A stretch of 14,135 bases of DNA from SOIA01 sp050116035. GTDB lineage: Bacteria > Acidobacteriota > Aminicenantia > Aminicenantales > Aminicenantaceae. Numbering within the stretch: position 1 is the first letter of the stretch; each line of letters begins with the position of its first letter. The stretch covers positions 1-14,135 of the forward strand of contig JASFPJ010000055.1 in the NCBI GenBank assembly GCA_050116035.1, given 5' to 3'. The notes beneath the pieces are model-generated. The model did not search any database. It was not told where the DNA came from and saw only the letters and a program-made list of their open reading frames with translations. Below are positions 1 through 7,731 of the stretch, piece by piece. Position numbers and translations under genes: made by a program.

Positions 1-2
1 AT

Positions 3-1988
3 TGGGCCTCTTTTGCCTTTGGTTCTGCCATTATCATCAGTGGAGGATTCTACTGTATGCAGAAACACTGGCTCTCTTTCCTTCCGGGAGTGTTTTATTA
101 TTTGCTCTATCCTTTAGCCGCAGCCATGCTTCTTCATTTATCACTGTATTTCTCGAAACACGAGATTAAATTATTGAAGTTTGTCATCTATATTCCTTCT
201 CTCATTTTTATCGGTGTTCTCGAATGGCTGTTTTTAAGCACTGGTTTGAACTTGTCGATCGAAATCCACCGCATCTATCAAGTTGTTTTTGATGTTCATC
301 GTTTTTATCTGGTGGTGTATGTTTTCCTTTCAGTTACCTTTCTCATTTTGGGCTACAGGAAAGCGGGTCTTGAAGAGGAAAAATCTCAGATTAAATGGAT
401 TTTTTACGGGCTTTGTGTGGGGCTGGGACCTTTCATCCTTTTCTACCAGTTGCCCCAAGCAGTCGGTCTGAAAGAATTGTTATCGGAAGATTTTTCCACT
501 ATGTTCTTTATCTTCGTTCCACTTGGTTTTGCTTTTTCCATCGTGAAATTTAAGCTGATGGATGTTGAGTTGGTCATCAACCGGAGCCTGGTGTATTTCT
601 CTCTTACCGTCTTCACAGTGGGTCTGTATCTTTTTTCTGTGAATCTCATTCAGAATGTCGTCTCACGATTTTTTGCGGCTCCCATGACGGCCATCTCCGT
701 TATCGCGGCTCTCCTCGCGGCTGTCGCCTTCCATCCGGCCCGGAAGAAAATTCAAAATTTTGTGGATAAGGCTTTCTTCCGTATGAGTTATGATTACAGA
801 AAGGTCATTCTCAGCTTCAATGAAAAAGCGTATGCAGAAGTCAACCGCGGGCGGCTTATCGACTTGTTCCTGCAGAACATCAAGGATGCGTTACCTCTGG
901 AGTCAATCGGCATTTTCATTTTTGCTCTTGATTCCGGAAAACAAAAGCTTTTGATCGCCAAAAACGAAGAAAAAGACCTTGTTTCTCTAGCTCCATTGTG
1001 TCTGGAGATGGATAAAGTCTTTGCCAGAAAAAATGCCGTGCGCACGGAAGAGAACATGGATTTTTCAAGAGAGAGACAGCTTGAGGAAAACAAAATAGAG
1101 ATGTGTCTGCCGCTTTCTTTTAAATCTTCTGATTTAACAGGATTTTTATCTTTGGGGAAGAAAAAATCAGGGGAGAGGTTCAGTCGAGACGACATCGAAC
1201 TTTTGCTGGCCATGAGCCGAGACCTGGCTTTGAACCTGGAGAGAATCAGGCTGCTGGAGGAGGTGATCTATGAAAGAGTGGAGAAGGAAAAGCTGAGTGA
1301 TCTCATCCAGATGAAAACAGAATTCATCTCGTCTGTATCCCATGAGCTCCGCACTCCCATGAGTTCTATCCGGGGACTGGCAGAGATCCTTCAGGAAGGA
1401 AAGATAAAGGAGAAGGCGAAGCAAGAAGAGCTCATCCGCCTGGTTGCGACTGAAAGCAATCGGCTTTCCCGTTTTCTTCATAATATCCTGGATTTCGGGA
1501 AGATCGAGAAGAATGTGAAAACCTACAATTTCCAGGAAGTGGAATTGACAGAAGTGATTAAAGAGACTGTCCAGATTTTTCAATACAGATCAGATTCCGA
1601 TGAATTTGTTCTCAATACGAAGATGCCTGGAAAGCTTCTTTTCCTGAAAATAGATCGAGATGCCGTGATGCAGGCATTGACCAACCTTCTCGACAATGCT
1701 ATAAAGTATTCCTCAGACGAGAAGGAGATAGTGGTCGAGCTTGTTCCCAAAAAGGAGCAGGTTGAAATCCGAATAAAAGATAGGGGGATCGGAATTCCGG
1801 AAGAAGAGCAGAAGAAAATATTCGAAGGATTTTACAGGCATGCGGAGGCGAACCGGCACAGCACGAAAGGAGTCGGTCTGGGATTAAAAATTGTCAAACA
1901 CATCATGGAAGCCCACAGAGGAGAAGTCCGTGTGGCGAGCCAACCGGGTGAGGGGAGTACTTTCAATCTAATTTTTCCAGCAAAATGA
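3..1988 (+). CDS. Membrane-bound sensor histidine kinase (5' end cut by window)
   Basis: The reading frame is open to the left edge: 18 hydrophobic codons precede the ATG at 57, so the true start probably lies outside the window. Numbering from the ATG at 57, about seven membrane segments fill residues 8-225. A basic linker follows with the FVDKAFFRMSYDY motif common in kinases with this kind of membrane region. A GAF-like region covers about 265-395 and a short coiled coil leads into HisKA (H-box SHELRTP, phospho-acceptor His429). The HATPase domain shows the N-box (DNAIKY, Asn547), G1 (DRGIG, Asp575) and G2 (GVGLGL, from Gly605). All catalytic motifs are intact. The stop overlaps the next start as ATGA, so the partner is very likely the receiver-Ser/Thr kinase fusion. 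The OmpR-type regulator further down may be a second partner. The signal sensed cannot be read from the sequence. Confidence 0.93.
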   Translation, partial: WASFAFGSAIIISGGFYCMQKHWLSFLPGVFYYLLYPLAAAMLLHLSLYFSKHEIKLLKFVIYIPSLIFIGVLEWLFLSTGLNLSIEIHRIYQVVFDVHRFYLVVYVFLSVTFLILGYRKAGLEEEKSQIKWIFYGLCVGLGPFILFYQLPQAVGLKELLSEDFSTMFFIFVPLGFAFSIVKFKLMDVELVINRSLVYFSLTVFTVGLYLFSVNLIQNVVSRFFAAPMTAISVIAALLAAVAFHPARKKIQNFVDKAFFRMSYDYRKVILSFNEKAYAEVNRGRLIDLFLQNIKDALPLESIGIFIFALDSGKQKLLIAKNEEKDLVSLAPLCLEMDKVFARKNAVRTEENMDFSRERQLEENKIEMCLPLSFKSSDLTGFLSLGKKKSGERFSRDDIELLLAMSRDLALNLERIRLLEEVIYERVEKEKLSDLIQMKTEFISSVSHELRTPMSSIRGLAEILQEGKIKEKAKQEELIRLVATESNRLSRFLHNILDFGKIEKNVKTYNFQEVELTEVIKETVQIFQYRSDSDEFVLNTKMPGKLLFLKIDRDAVMQALTNLLDNAIKYSSDEKEIVVELVPKKEQVEIRIKDRGIGIPEEEQKKIFEGFYRHAEANRHSTKGVGLGLKIVKHIMEAHRGEVRVASQPGEGSTFNLIFPAK

Positions 1989-4687
1989 AAAAGATATTAA
2001 TTGTTGAGGATGATTTAGCTCTTCTTGAAACCATGAAGACTTTCCTCGAGATAGAGAGTTTTGAAGTCGTCACGGCTGATGATGGAGACAAGGGGCTTCA
2101 ACTGGCTCTGCAAGCAAAGACTGATTTGATTGTTCTGGATATCAATCTCCCGACCATAGACGGGTATGAGGTCTGCCGCCAGATTCGCGCAAAGGGCATA
2201 ATGACTCCTGTCATCATGCTTTCAGGGGAGAAGAGAGAAGAGCTGGATAAAGCCTTGGGGCTCGACATCGGTGCTGATGACTATCTCCTCAAACCTTTCG
2301 GGACGAAGGAGTTTCTCGCCCGGATAAATGCTCTGCTCCGGCGATCGGGGCTTAAGGTCGAAGAGACCGGAGCGTACTATGCCCGGACAGAGACTCTCGA
2401 AATCCCTTCCAAAGCGTTGCCAAGGGGAAGCACTTTCGCTGGGCGCTACGAAGTCGTGGAAGAGCTGGGGAGAGGTGGTATGGGCAAAGTTTACAGAGTC
2501 ACGGACAAAAAAATAGGCGAAGAAGTGGCTCTCAAGCTTCTCAGCCCTTCGATAGCGGCCGACAAAAAAACCATAGAACGTTTCCGGAACGAGCTGAAGT
2601 TTGCCCGGAAAATATCCCAGAGGAATGTTTGCCGTATGTTTGACCTCAGCGAAGAGGACGGAACACCCTACATCACGATGGAATACGTTTCCGGAGAAGA
2701 CTTAAAGAGCCTGCTCAAAAAGACCGGCCAGCTCACGATAAAGAAAGCCATTGCCATAGCCAAACAGGTCTGTGAAGGACTCGCCGAGGCCCACAGACTC
2801 GGAGTTGTCCATAGAGACCTGAAGCCGCATAACGTCATGATCGACAAGGAGGGGAATGCCCGGATCATGGATTTTGGGATTGCCCGTTCCATGAAGATGA
2901 AAGGGATCACTGAGGCGGGAACTGTCTTCGGTACACCTGAATACATGTCTCCAGAGCAAGTGGAAGGGCAAGATGTGGACCCGCGGTCCGATGTGTATTC
3001 TTTAGGCGTGATACTGTTTGAAATGGTGACCGGTGAAGTCCCATTCAAGGGCGAAAGCGCATTATCTGTGGCCTTGAAGCAAAAAACAGAGACGCCGCCA
3101 GTGCCCAGGAAACTCAATCCGCAGATTCCTGAGAGTCTCGACCGAGTGATAATGATATGCATGGAAAAGGATAGAGAGGCACGTTATCAGGATGTCGGAG
3201 AGTTCATTGCCGATTTGGAGAAATTGGAGAAAGGAGAAACTATCCCTGCTCGTCCCAAGAAGGATAAAAAGACGGAGGCAGTGATAAAGAGTGGAAGTGA
3301 ATGGAAGAACTCGATTGCAGTGATGCCATTTGTGGATATGAGCCCGGAGAAAGACCAGGAATATTTCTGTTATGGGATGACTGAAGATATCATCACCAAA
3401 TTGACCATGTTCGGGGAATTGAAAGTCATTTCCCGGACTTCTGTGATGCGCTATAAGAATACAGATAAGAATATTAAGGAAATCGGGCAGGAACTGGATG
3501 TCGCCACAATTCTTGAAGGGAGTATCCGCAAAGAAAACGACAACATCCGTGTCAACGCGCAATTGGTCAATGTGGATGATGATTCTCATCTCTGGGCGGA
3601 CACGTATGACCGGAAGGTGGACAGTGTTTTTGAAGTCCAGGATGAGGTGTCCAAAGCCATCGCAGAAGCTTTGAAGGTGAAGTTCACTCCGAAGACGATT
3701 GAATCGCTCAAAGAGGGCCGTCCGAAGAATATCGAGGCCTATGAGCATGCCCTCAAAGGGATGCATTTGATCAACAGTAAATATATCATTTCTCAAAGGG
3801 AGGATGATTTTAAAGCGGCCATAAAGATGTTTCGAAAAGCCAAAGAGATCGATCCCGATACTGTGTTGACTCACACTTTTTTAGGCTGGGCGTACCAACA
3901 TCATTTCCAGATAACAGGTAAAAAGAGAGATTTGGCTCAAGTCATAAAGAATAACGAGATGGCCTTTGAGTTGGACCCGAATTTAGGAGAGACGAATGGA
4001 GCGATCGCTTGGGTGCATTATAAGAGAGGGGAGTATGAAAAAGCCTATCACAGCTATAAAAGGGCTTTGGATATAAATCCAAACACTCAAGGTTTAAATC
4101 ATACAATTGCCTTTTTCTTGTGTGGTCTTGGATTGTTCAACCGGGCCGTTGAATATTCAACAAGAAACATCGAGCTAGATCCCTTTTTTCTCCCGTCACA
4201 TTCACTCCGAGCAAGATGTTTGATGTACACTGGTCGATTAGATAAGGCTTTAATGAACATTAAAAAGGCTTTTAAGATGGAGGCCGATAATTTTTGGTCT
4301 TTGCTCGATTCCAGTATTCACTCAATAATGATGAAAGATATTGACAAGGCCAAAGAATTGTTGTCTAGAGCAGAGAAAATCAATCCGGGATACTCAAGTA
4401 TTCGGTTCTATAAAGCATTAATACGTGCAGTCAAAGGCGAAAAAGTCAGAGCTCTTGTTTTGAGCAAAAATGGAGTTATTTATTCACTCTTGGGCATGAA
4501 AGATGAAGCCATAAAGTATATCACGAATGAAGTCAAGAAAGACTATGAGCATTTTCAGTATTCCTATCTATCTTTGGCGAAAAGTCCATTTTATAGCAGC
4601 TTGCGTGATGACTCTCGTTTCCAAGAGATCGTTAAAAATCAGAAAAAGAAATATGAGGAAAGACTCAAGAAATTCGGAAAGTTTTAG
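1985..4687 (+). CDS. Receiver - Ser/Thr protein kinase - TolB/FlgO-like - TPR fusion protein
   Basis: This 900-aa protein has no DNA-binding domain. Residues 1-120 are a receiver with acidic pocket Asp9/Asp10, phospho-acceptor Asp52, Ser80 and Lys103. Residues about 155-412 are a complete eukaryotic-type kinase: Gly-rich loop GRGGMGKV, Lys184 in VALKLL, HRDLKPHN (catalytic Asp278), DFG (Asp296) and MSPEQ. Residues about 442-565 match the TolB/FlgO-like region (SIAVMPF, then ATILEGSIR and HLWADTYDR) that often follows such kinases. About six TPR-like repeats fill 580-890. I see no membrane helix between kinase and TolB-like region, where related kinases usually carry one, so it is probably cytoplasmic. 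The start overlaps the histidine kinase stop (ATGA), giving translational coupling. I infer that receiver phosphorylation gates the kinase. Its substrates are unknown. Confidence 0.92.
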   Translation: MKKILIVEDDLALLETMKTFLEIESFEVVTADDGDKGLQLALQAKTDLIVLDINLPTIDGYEVCRQIRAKGIMTPVIMLSGEKREELDKALGLDIGADDYLLKPFGTKEFLARINALLRRSGLKVEETGAYYARTETLEIPSKALPRGSTFAGRYEVVEELGRGGMGKVYRVTDKKIGEEVALKLLSPSIAADKKTIERFRNELKFARKISQRNVCRMFDLSEEDGTPYITMEYVSGEDLKSLLKKTGQLTIKKAIAIAKQVCEGLAEAHRLGVVHRDLKPHNVMIDKEGNARIMDFGIARSMKMKGITEAGTVFGTPEYMSPEQVEGQDVDPRSDVYSLGVILFEMVTGEVPFKGESALSVALKQKTETPPVPRKLNPQIPESLDRVIMICMEKDREARYQDVGEFIADLEKLEKGETIPARPKKDKKTEAVIKSGSEWKNSIAVMPFVDMSPEKDQEYFCYGMTEDIITKLTMFGELKVISRTSVMRYKNTDKNIKEIGQELDVATILEGSIRKENDNIRVNAQLVNVDDDSHLWADTYDRKVDSVFEVQDEVSKAIAEALKVKFTPKTIESLKEGRPKNIEAYEHALKGMHLINSKYIISQREDDFKAAIKMFRKAKEIDPDTVLTHTFLGWAYQHHFQITGKKRDLAQVIKNNEMAFELDPNLGETNGAIAWVHYKRGEYEKAYHSYKRALDINPNTQGLNHTIAFFLCGLGLFNRAVEYSTRNIELDPFFLPSHSLRARCLMYTGRLDKALMNIKKAFKMEADNFWSLLDSSIHSIMMKDIDKAKELLSRAEKINPGYSSIRFYKALIRAVKGEKVRALVLSKNGVIYSLLGMKDEAIKYITNEVKKDYEHFQYSYLSLAKSPFYSSLRDDSRFQEIVKNQKKKYEERLKKFGKF

Positions 4688-4708
4688 AATGATATGAATG
4701 AAATACAC

Positions 4709-4748
4709 GGAAATGGCTTTGCTCTCATCAGATTTTGAGCGCCATTCC
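4709..4748 (+). promoter_or_regulatory. Hairpin between the fusion-kinase gene and the OmpR-type gene
   Basis: An imperfect two-part stem: GGAAATGGC (4709-4717) pairs with GCCATTCC (4741-4748) with one bulged A. Inside it GCTC (4721-4724) pairs with GAGC (4737-4740). Only TTATG follows, not a T-run, so it is a poor intrinsic terminator. It could instead be a processing or attenuation site that changes the ratio of the two regulators. It is the only structure I see in the 117-bp gap. Confidence 0.35.
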
Positions 4749-4804
4749 TTATGTAAGAGAACTAGATAAAAAAAGGGGAAGAAGATTCAGCGGGATTGTT
4801 TTCC

Positions 4805-5488
4805 ATGAAAAAGATATTGATCGTCGAAGACGATATGTCACTGCTCGAGACTTTGACGTCTCTCTTGGAGGCTGAAAATTTTAGAATCATCTCTGCTGCA
4901 GATGGAGAGAAAGGATTCCGGTTGGCTTCCCAGGAAAATATTGACCTGATCATCCTTGATTTTGGACTTCCTTTGTTGAATGGGCTTGAAGTGTGCAAGA
5001 ATCTCCGGGCGAAAAACATCTTGACGCCCATTATCATGTTGACCGGCGAGAAGAAAGAGGAGATCGATAAAGTTTTGGGTCTTGAGTTTGGAGCCGATGA
5101 TTATATGATCAAACCCTTTGGGGCCAAAGAGCTTCTGGCCCGGATTAAAGCCGTGTTGCGCCGCACGAAACCAGGGGCGGTAGAGATCGAAGAATATTCT
5201 TTCGGAAATGTTACCATCAATTTTAAAAAGCAAATTGCATTCAAAGGAAAAAAGGAGCTTTACTTAACAGCCAGAGAATTCGGCCTTCTTAAACTTCTCA
5301 TCACTCATGAGGGGGAAGTCGTGAGCCGGGATTCCATCCTGAATGAAGTCTGGGGCTACGACAAGTTCCCCACCACGAGGACTGTCGATACATTCATCCA
5401 CCACATCAGACAGAAAATCGAGGATAAACCCTCTTCGCCCACGCATCTCATTACAGTGCCATGGTCCGGATACAAGTTTAAAAAGTAA
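4805..5488 (+). CDS. OmpR/PhoB-family response regulator
   Basis: A 227-aa, full-length two-domain regulator. The receiver (1-120) has Asp9/Asp10, phospho-acceptor Asp52, Thr80 and Lys103. The C-terminal winged helix (about 128-227) shows LTAREFGLLKLL, the VWGYD turn, TTRTVD and HIRQKIED, and ends in the usual beta-hairpin (GYKF). I chose the ATG at 4805 because it aligns MKKILIVEDD exactly with the start of the neighbouring receiver and has GCGGGA about 9 nt upstream; an in-frame TTG at 4796 is possible. The receiver is about 62% identical (75 of 120 by hand alignment) to that of the preceding fusion protein, so the two probably arose by duplication and may share the upstream kinase. As a PhoB/PhoP-class regulator it would bind 11-bp direct repeats, and such an array lies in the next intergenic gap. 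Confidence 0.95.
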   Translation: MKKILIVEDDMSLLETLTSLLEAENFRIISAADGEKGFRLASQENIDLIILDFGLPLLNGLEVCKNLRAKNILTPIIMLTGEKKEEIDKVLGLEFGADDYMIKPFGAKELLARIKAVLRRTKPGAVEIEEYSFGNVTINFKKQIAFKGKKELYLTAREFGLLKLLITHEGEVVSRDSILNEVWGYDKFPTTRTVDTFIHHIRQKIEDKPSSPTHLITVPWSGYKFKK

Positions 5489-5630
5489 TACTCCTCAAGG
5501 ATTGCCTGCCCAAATTTTTCCTTGTCCTGCGGAGACCCGGCAATTTCAGAAATCAATGGTTCGCTAACTCTGGTCGAGTTGAATAAGAAGAATCTCTTTT
5601 CAGTATTCCTTTTTGTCATTCTCCACCCTA

Positions 5631-5705
5631 TTTAACAGACTTTTAACAAACTCTTCACATATTTTTGACAACTTTTATCTGAAATGGAACGAGATTATCT
5701 ATGAA
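5631..5705 (+). promoter_or_regulatory. Four-repeat PhoB/PhoP-like operator and promoter of the UbiA operon
   Basis: Four tandem 11-bp units: TTAACAGACTT (5632), TTAACAAACTC (5643), TTCACATATTT (5654) and TTGACAACTTT (5665). TATCTG follows at 5676, then a 12-nt spacer, then ATTATC (5694-5699), the likeliest -10, and TATGAA. The same 75-bp layout recurs without gaps at 10284-10358. Bacillus PhoP boxes are TTAACA-like hexamers spaced by about 5 nt, and E. coli PhoB boxes also have 11-bp period, so an OmpR-family activator is expected. With ATTATC as -10 the fourth repeat covers the -35 region, which fits activation. If TATCTG were the -10, repression would be likelier. The rest of the gap (5489-5630) shows nothing I can name. 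Confidence 0.72.
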
Positions 5706-5741
5706 GGTGGAAAAAAGATTTCGTAAGATGGAGTGACCAAA

Positions 5742-6797
5742 ATGATTTCAAAAGCAAAAGGATTCAAAGTTGACACGAGCCAGATTTTATTGAACATGCT
5801 CAGAGGATATTTTATGAGGAGAAGCCGATACGCGAGCATCCTGAGCGTCCCTTTCTGGAGAGCCTATTGGTTAACCATGCGTCCTTATCTGATTTTTGTT
5901 TCTGGAGCCGCGGCTTTAGTCGGGATGGCATTCATTGAAAAGCCCGATCCCTTCAAAGTGATAGTCGCTTTTATTCCTCTGTTTTTTTCCTACGGATTGG
6001 GACAGGCGCTCACGGACTGTTTCCAGATGGATACCGATGCCTACTCCGCTCCTTATCGACCATTGATCCAAGGGATTATTTCCCGTGGGCAGGTCATAAT
6101 TATCAGTCTTTCCGGGCTCGCGCTCTCGGTATTGATTTTAGCAACCATCAACCCGGCGATATTGATTTTTGGAATTCTGGCTGTTATCGGGCTGCTCTCG
6201 TATACTTCATTCAAGAGAACTTGGTGGGGGGGGCCGTTCTGGAATTCCTGGATAGTGGCGCTGCTGCCTCTCATGGGAAGAGTTGTCGAGAGAGAAGTCC
6301 CGCTTCATAAAATCATCGGATTAAATGATTCGCAGTCCCTGGCTTTTTTATTAGCTGTTCTGGCTGTTTTTTTTAGCTATGCCAATTTTGTGATGATGGG
6401 TTATTTCAAGGATATCTCAGCCGACCGGAAAACAGGCTACAGAACTTTTCCTGTTGTTTTTGGCTGGAAGGCAGCCGCTGTTACCAGTGATAGCCTTGCT
6501 TTTTTAGCGGCTTTTTTTACAGGATGGGCCCTGTATGTCATCGGCAATTCCAATTTCATTGGAGTTGCAGTTTTTGTTCTTGGTCTTGGAGTGAGCCTGT
6601 ACGCTCAGGTGAAAATACACACAGTCCAGGACGAAAACAAAGCGTTTGAGCCCATAACGAATGTGGTTCGTGCCTTCATCCTTTACAGCGCGGCTGTAGT
6701 CCTGACTCTCAAAATGGAATGGTTGTTTTTCTTCGTGTTGTTCTATCTGTTGTTTGAGTTTGCTTTGCGGAAAAGGCCCGAAGAAACACAGGTGTAA
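5742..6797 (+). CDS. UbiA-family prenyltransferase
   Basis: A 351-aa polytopic membrane protein with roughly eight to nine hydrophobic helices. UbiA enzymes transfer a prenyl chain from a prenyl diphosphate to an aromatic, tetrapyrrole or glycerol-phosphate acceptor inside the membrane. The second Asp motif is classical: KDISADRKTGYRTFPVVFG (Asp224, Asp228). The first is recognisable but altered: TDCFQMDTD (91-99) stands where the family has NDxxDxxxD, followed by the usual YRPL. The style (xRPlxxG, KDxxxDxxxGxxTfPV) recalls the chlorophyll-synthase/digeranylgeranylglyceryl-phosphate-synthase side of the family, but the acceptor cannot be named. I prefer ATG 5742, with GGAG 8 nt upstream, over GTG 5733, which lies partly inside that ribosome-binding site. 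It is the first gene after the four-repeat promoter, and the next gene starts 4 nt after its stop. Confidence 0.88.
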   Translation: MISKAKGFKVDTSQILLNMLRGYFMRRSRYASILSVPFWRAYWLTMRPYLIFVSGAAALVGMAFIEKPDPFKVIVAFIPLFFSYGLGQALTDCFQMDTDAYSAPYRPLIQGIISRGQVIIISLSGLALSVLILATINPAILIFGILAVIGLLSYTSFKRTWWGGPFWNSWIVALLPLMGRVVEREVPLHKIIGLNDSQSLAFLLAVLAVFFSYANFVMMGYFKDISADRKTGYRTFPVVFGWKAAAVTSDSLAFLAAFFTGWALYVIGNSNFIGVAVFVLGLGVSLYAQVKIHTVQDENKAFEPITNVVRAFILYSAAVVLTLKMEWLFFFVLFYLLFEFALRKRPEETQV

Positions 6798-6801
6798 GAC
6801 C

Positions 6802-7731
6802 ATGCTTGTTTTATTGAATAAACATTCAAACAACGGCAGAGGCCTGAAAAAATGGGAGGAGTACAGGCCTGAATTGGAAGAGAAGTACATTCCTCGTGGG
6901 TATACGTTGATTTCCGATTTTGAAAGTTTCAGAAGATGCCTGTATCAGAAAGTGAAGAAGGGTGAACGGTTCTTTGTATCTGCCGGTGGAGACGGAACGA
7001 TTCATTTTCTGTTGAATCAAATCATGCGGATAAAAAGAAGTATACGCAGGGAAGTTGTCATGGGAGCCATCGGCCTTGGGTCGAGCAATGATTTTCACAA
7101 ACCTTACTCGGCTCGTAAACACAAGAATGGACGTGTACCAGTCAGGCTGGATAATGAGCATGCTGTGTCGCATAATGTCGGCCAGGTAGAATTCAAGGAC
7201 GAGAATGGAAAATGGCAGAAAAAGTATTTTGTTATCAATTCGAGCATCGGGATTATTGCTCAGGCGAATTATCTATTCAATTCAAAGGAGAGAGTAGTCA
7301 GATGGTTGAAGTCTAGATGGGTGGAAGGAACTATATGGTATTCTGCTTTGAAGACACTGTTCGCCGCTCCGAATATCCCGGTAAAAATTAAAGTGGGGAA
7401 GGAGAGCATTTCAACTGAGATGACCAGTCTGAGCATGGTGATCAATCCTCATGTCAGCGGTAGTTTCTGTTACGATTTCAACCTTTCTCCCCAGAGCGAT
7501 TTCCTGGGAGTTGCCCTGTGTGAGCGGATGGGAATCCTGTCCAGATTAAGAACGATATTCTCTTTGACTCGATCGAAATTCTCGGGCCTGCCGAAGACCA
7601 GAACCTGGAGGACGAACTCCATAGAGATTCATCCTTCCTCTCCTACACCTCTGGAGCTGGACGGAGAAGTCTATCTGGCCCGCCGGATTAAGGTCAAACT
7701 TCTCCACGGAGTCTTGAGGATCAGTCAATGA
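6802..7731 (+). CDS. Diacylglycerol-kinase-fold lipid kinase
   Basis: A 309-aa member of the DAGK catalytic/YegS-like lipid kinase family, which phosphorylates a lipid hydroxyl with ATP. Seen here: an N-terminal strand ending LLNKHSNNGRG, the nucleotide-binding GGDGT at 62-66, and GLGSSNDF at 91-98 in the place of the usual GTGNDF. The C-terminal beta-domain ends in LELDGEVY, the family's Asp-Gly-Glu motif. There is no membrane helix, as expected for this soluble, membrane-associated family. The ATG at 6802 has AGGTG upstream and sits 4 nt after the UbiA stop; the frame extends further upstream but would run deep into UbiA. It overlaps the next gene by 4 bp. The substrate could be diacylglycerol, a sphingoid base or an isoprenoid alcohol; the context with UbiA makes the last worth testing. 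Confidence 0.88.
   Translation: MLVLLNKHSNNGRGLKKWEEYRPELEEKYIPRGYTLISDFESFRRCLYQKVKKGERFFVSAGGDGTIHFLLNQIMRIKRSIRREVVMGAIGLGSSNDFHKPYSARKHKNGRVPVRLDNEHAVSHNVGQVEFKDENGKWQKKYFVINSSIGIIAQANYLFNSKERVVRWLKSRWVEGTIWYSALKTLFAAPNIPVKIKVGKESISTEMTSLSMVINPHVSGSFCYDFNLSPQSDFLGVALCERMGILSRLRTIFSLTRSKFSGLPKTRTWRTNSIEIHPSSPTPLELDGEVYLARRIKVKLLHGVLRISQ

Noticed and set aside
1132..1160. TTTAACA followed by TTTTTATCTTTGG inside the histidine kinase gene, similar to part of the operator
   Set aside because: There is only one hexamer with no 11-bp repetition, and it lies in coding sequence; it is a chance match.
3062..3874. Minus-strand 270-aa open frame inside the fusion-kinase gene
   Set aside because: It is antisense to clear kinase and TolB-like motifs and has the composition of a shadow frame.
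5356..5619. Minus-strand 87-aa open frame overlapping the end of the OmpR-type regulator gene
   Set aside because: Two thirds of it is antisense to a well-conserved winged-helix coding region, and it shows no ribosome-binding site or family motif.
5701..5736. 11-codon leader peptide (ATG at 5701) overlapping the UbiA ribosome-binding site
   Set aside because: If ATTATC at 5694-5699 is the -10, transcription starts at or after this ATG, so it would not be translated. The shared ATGAA in both promoter blocks is better explained as promoter sequence.
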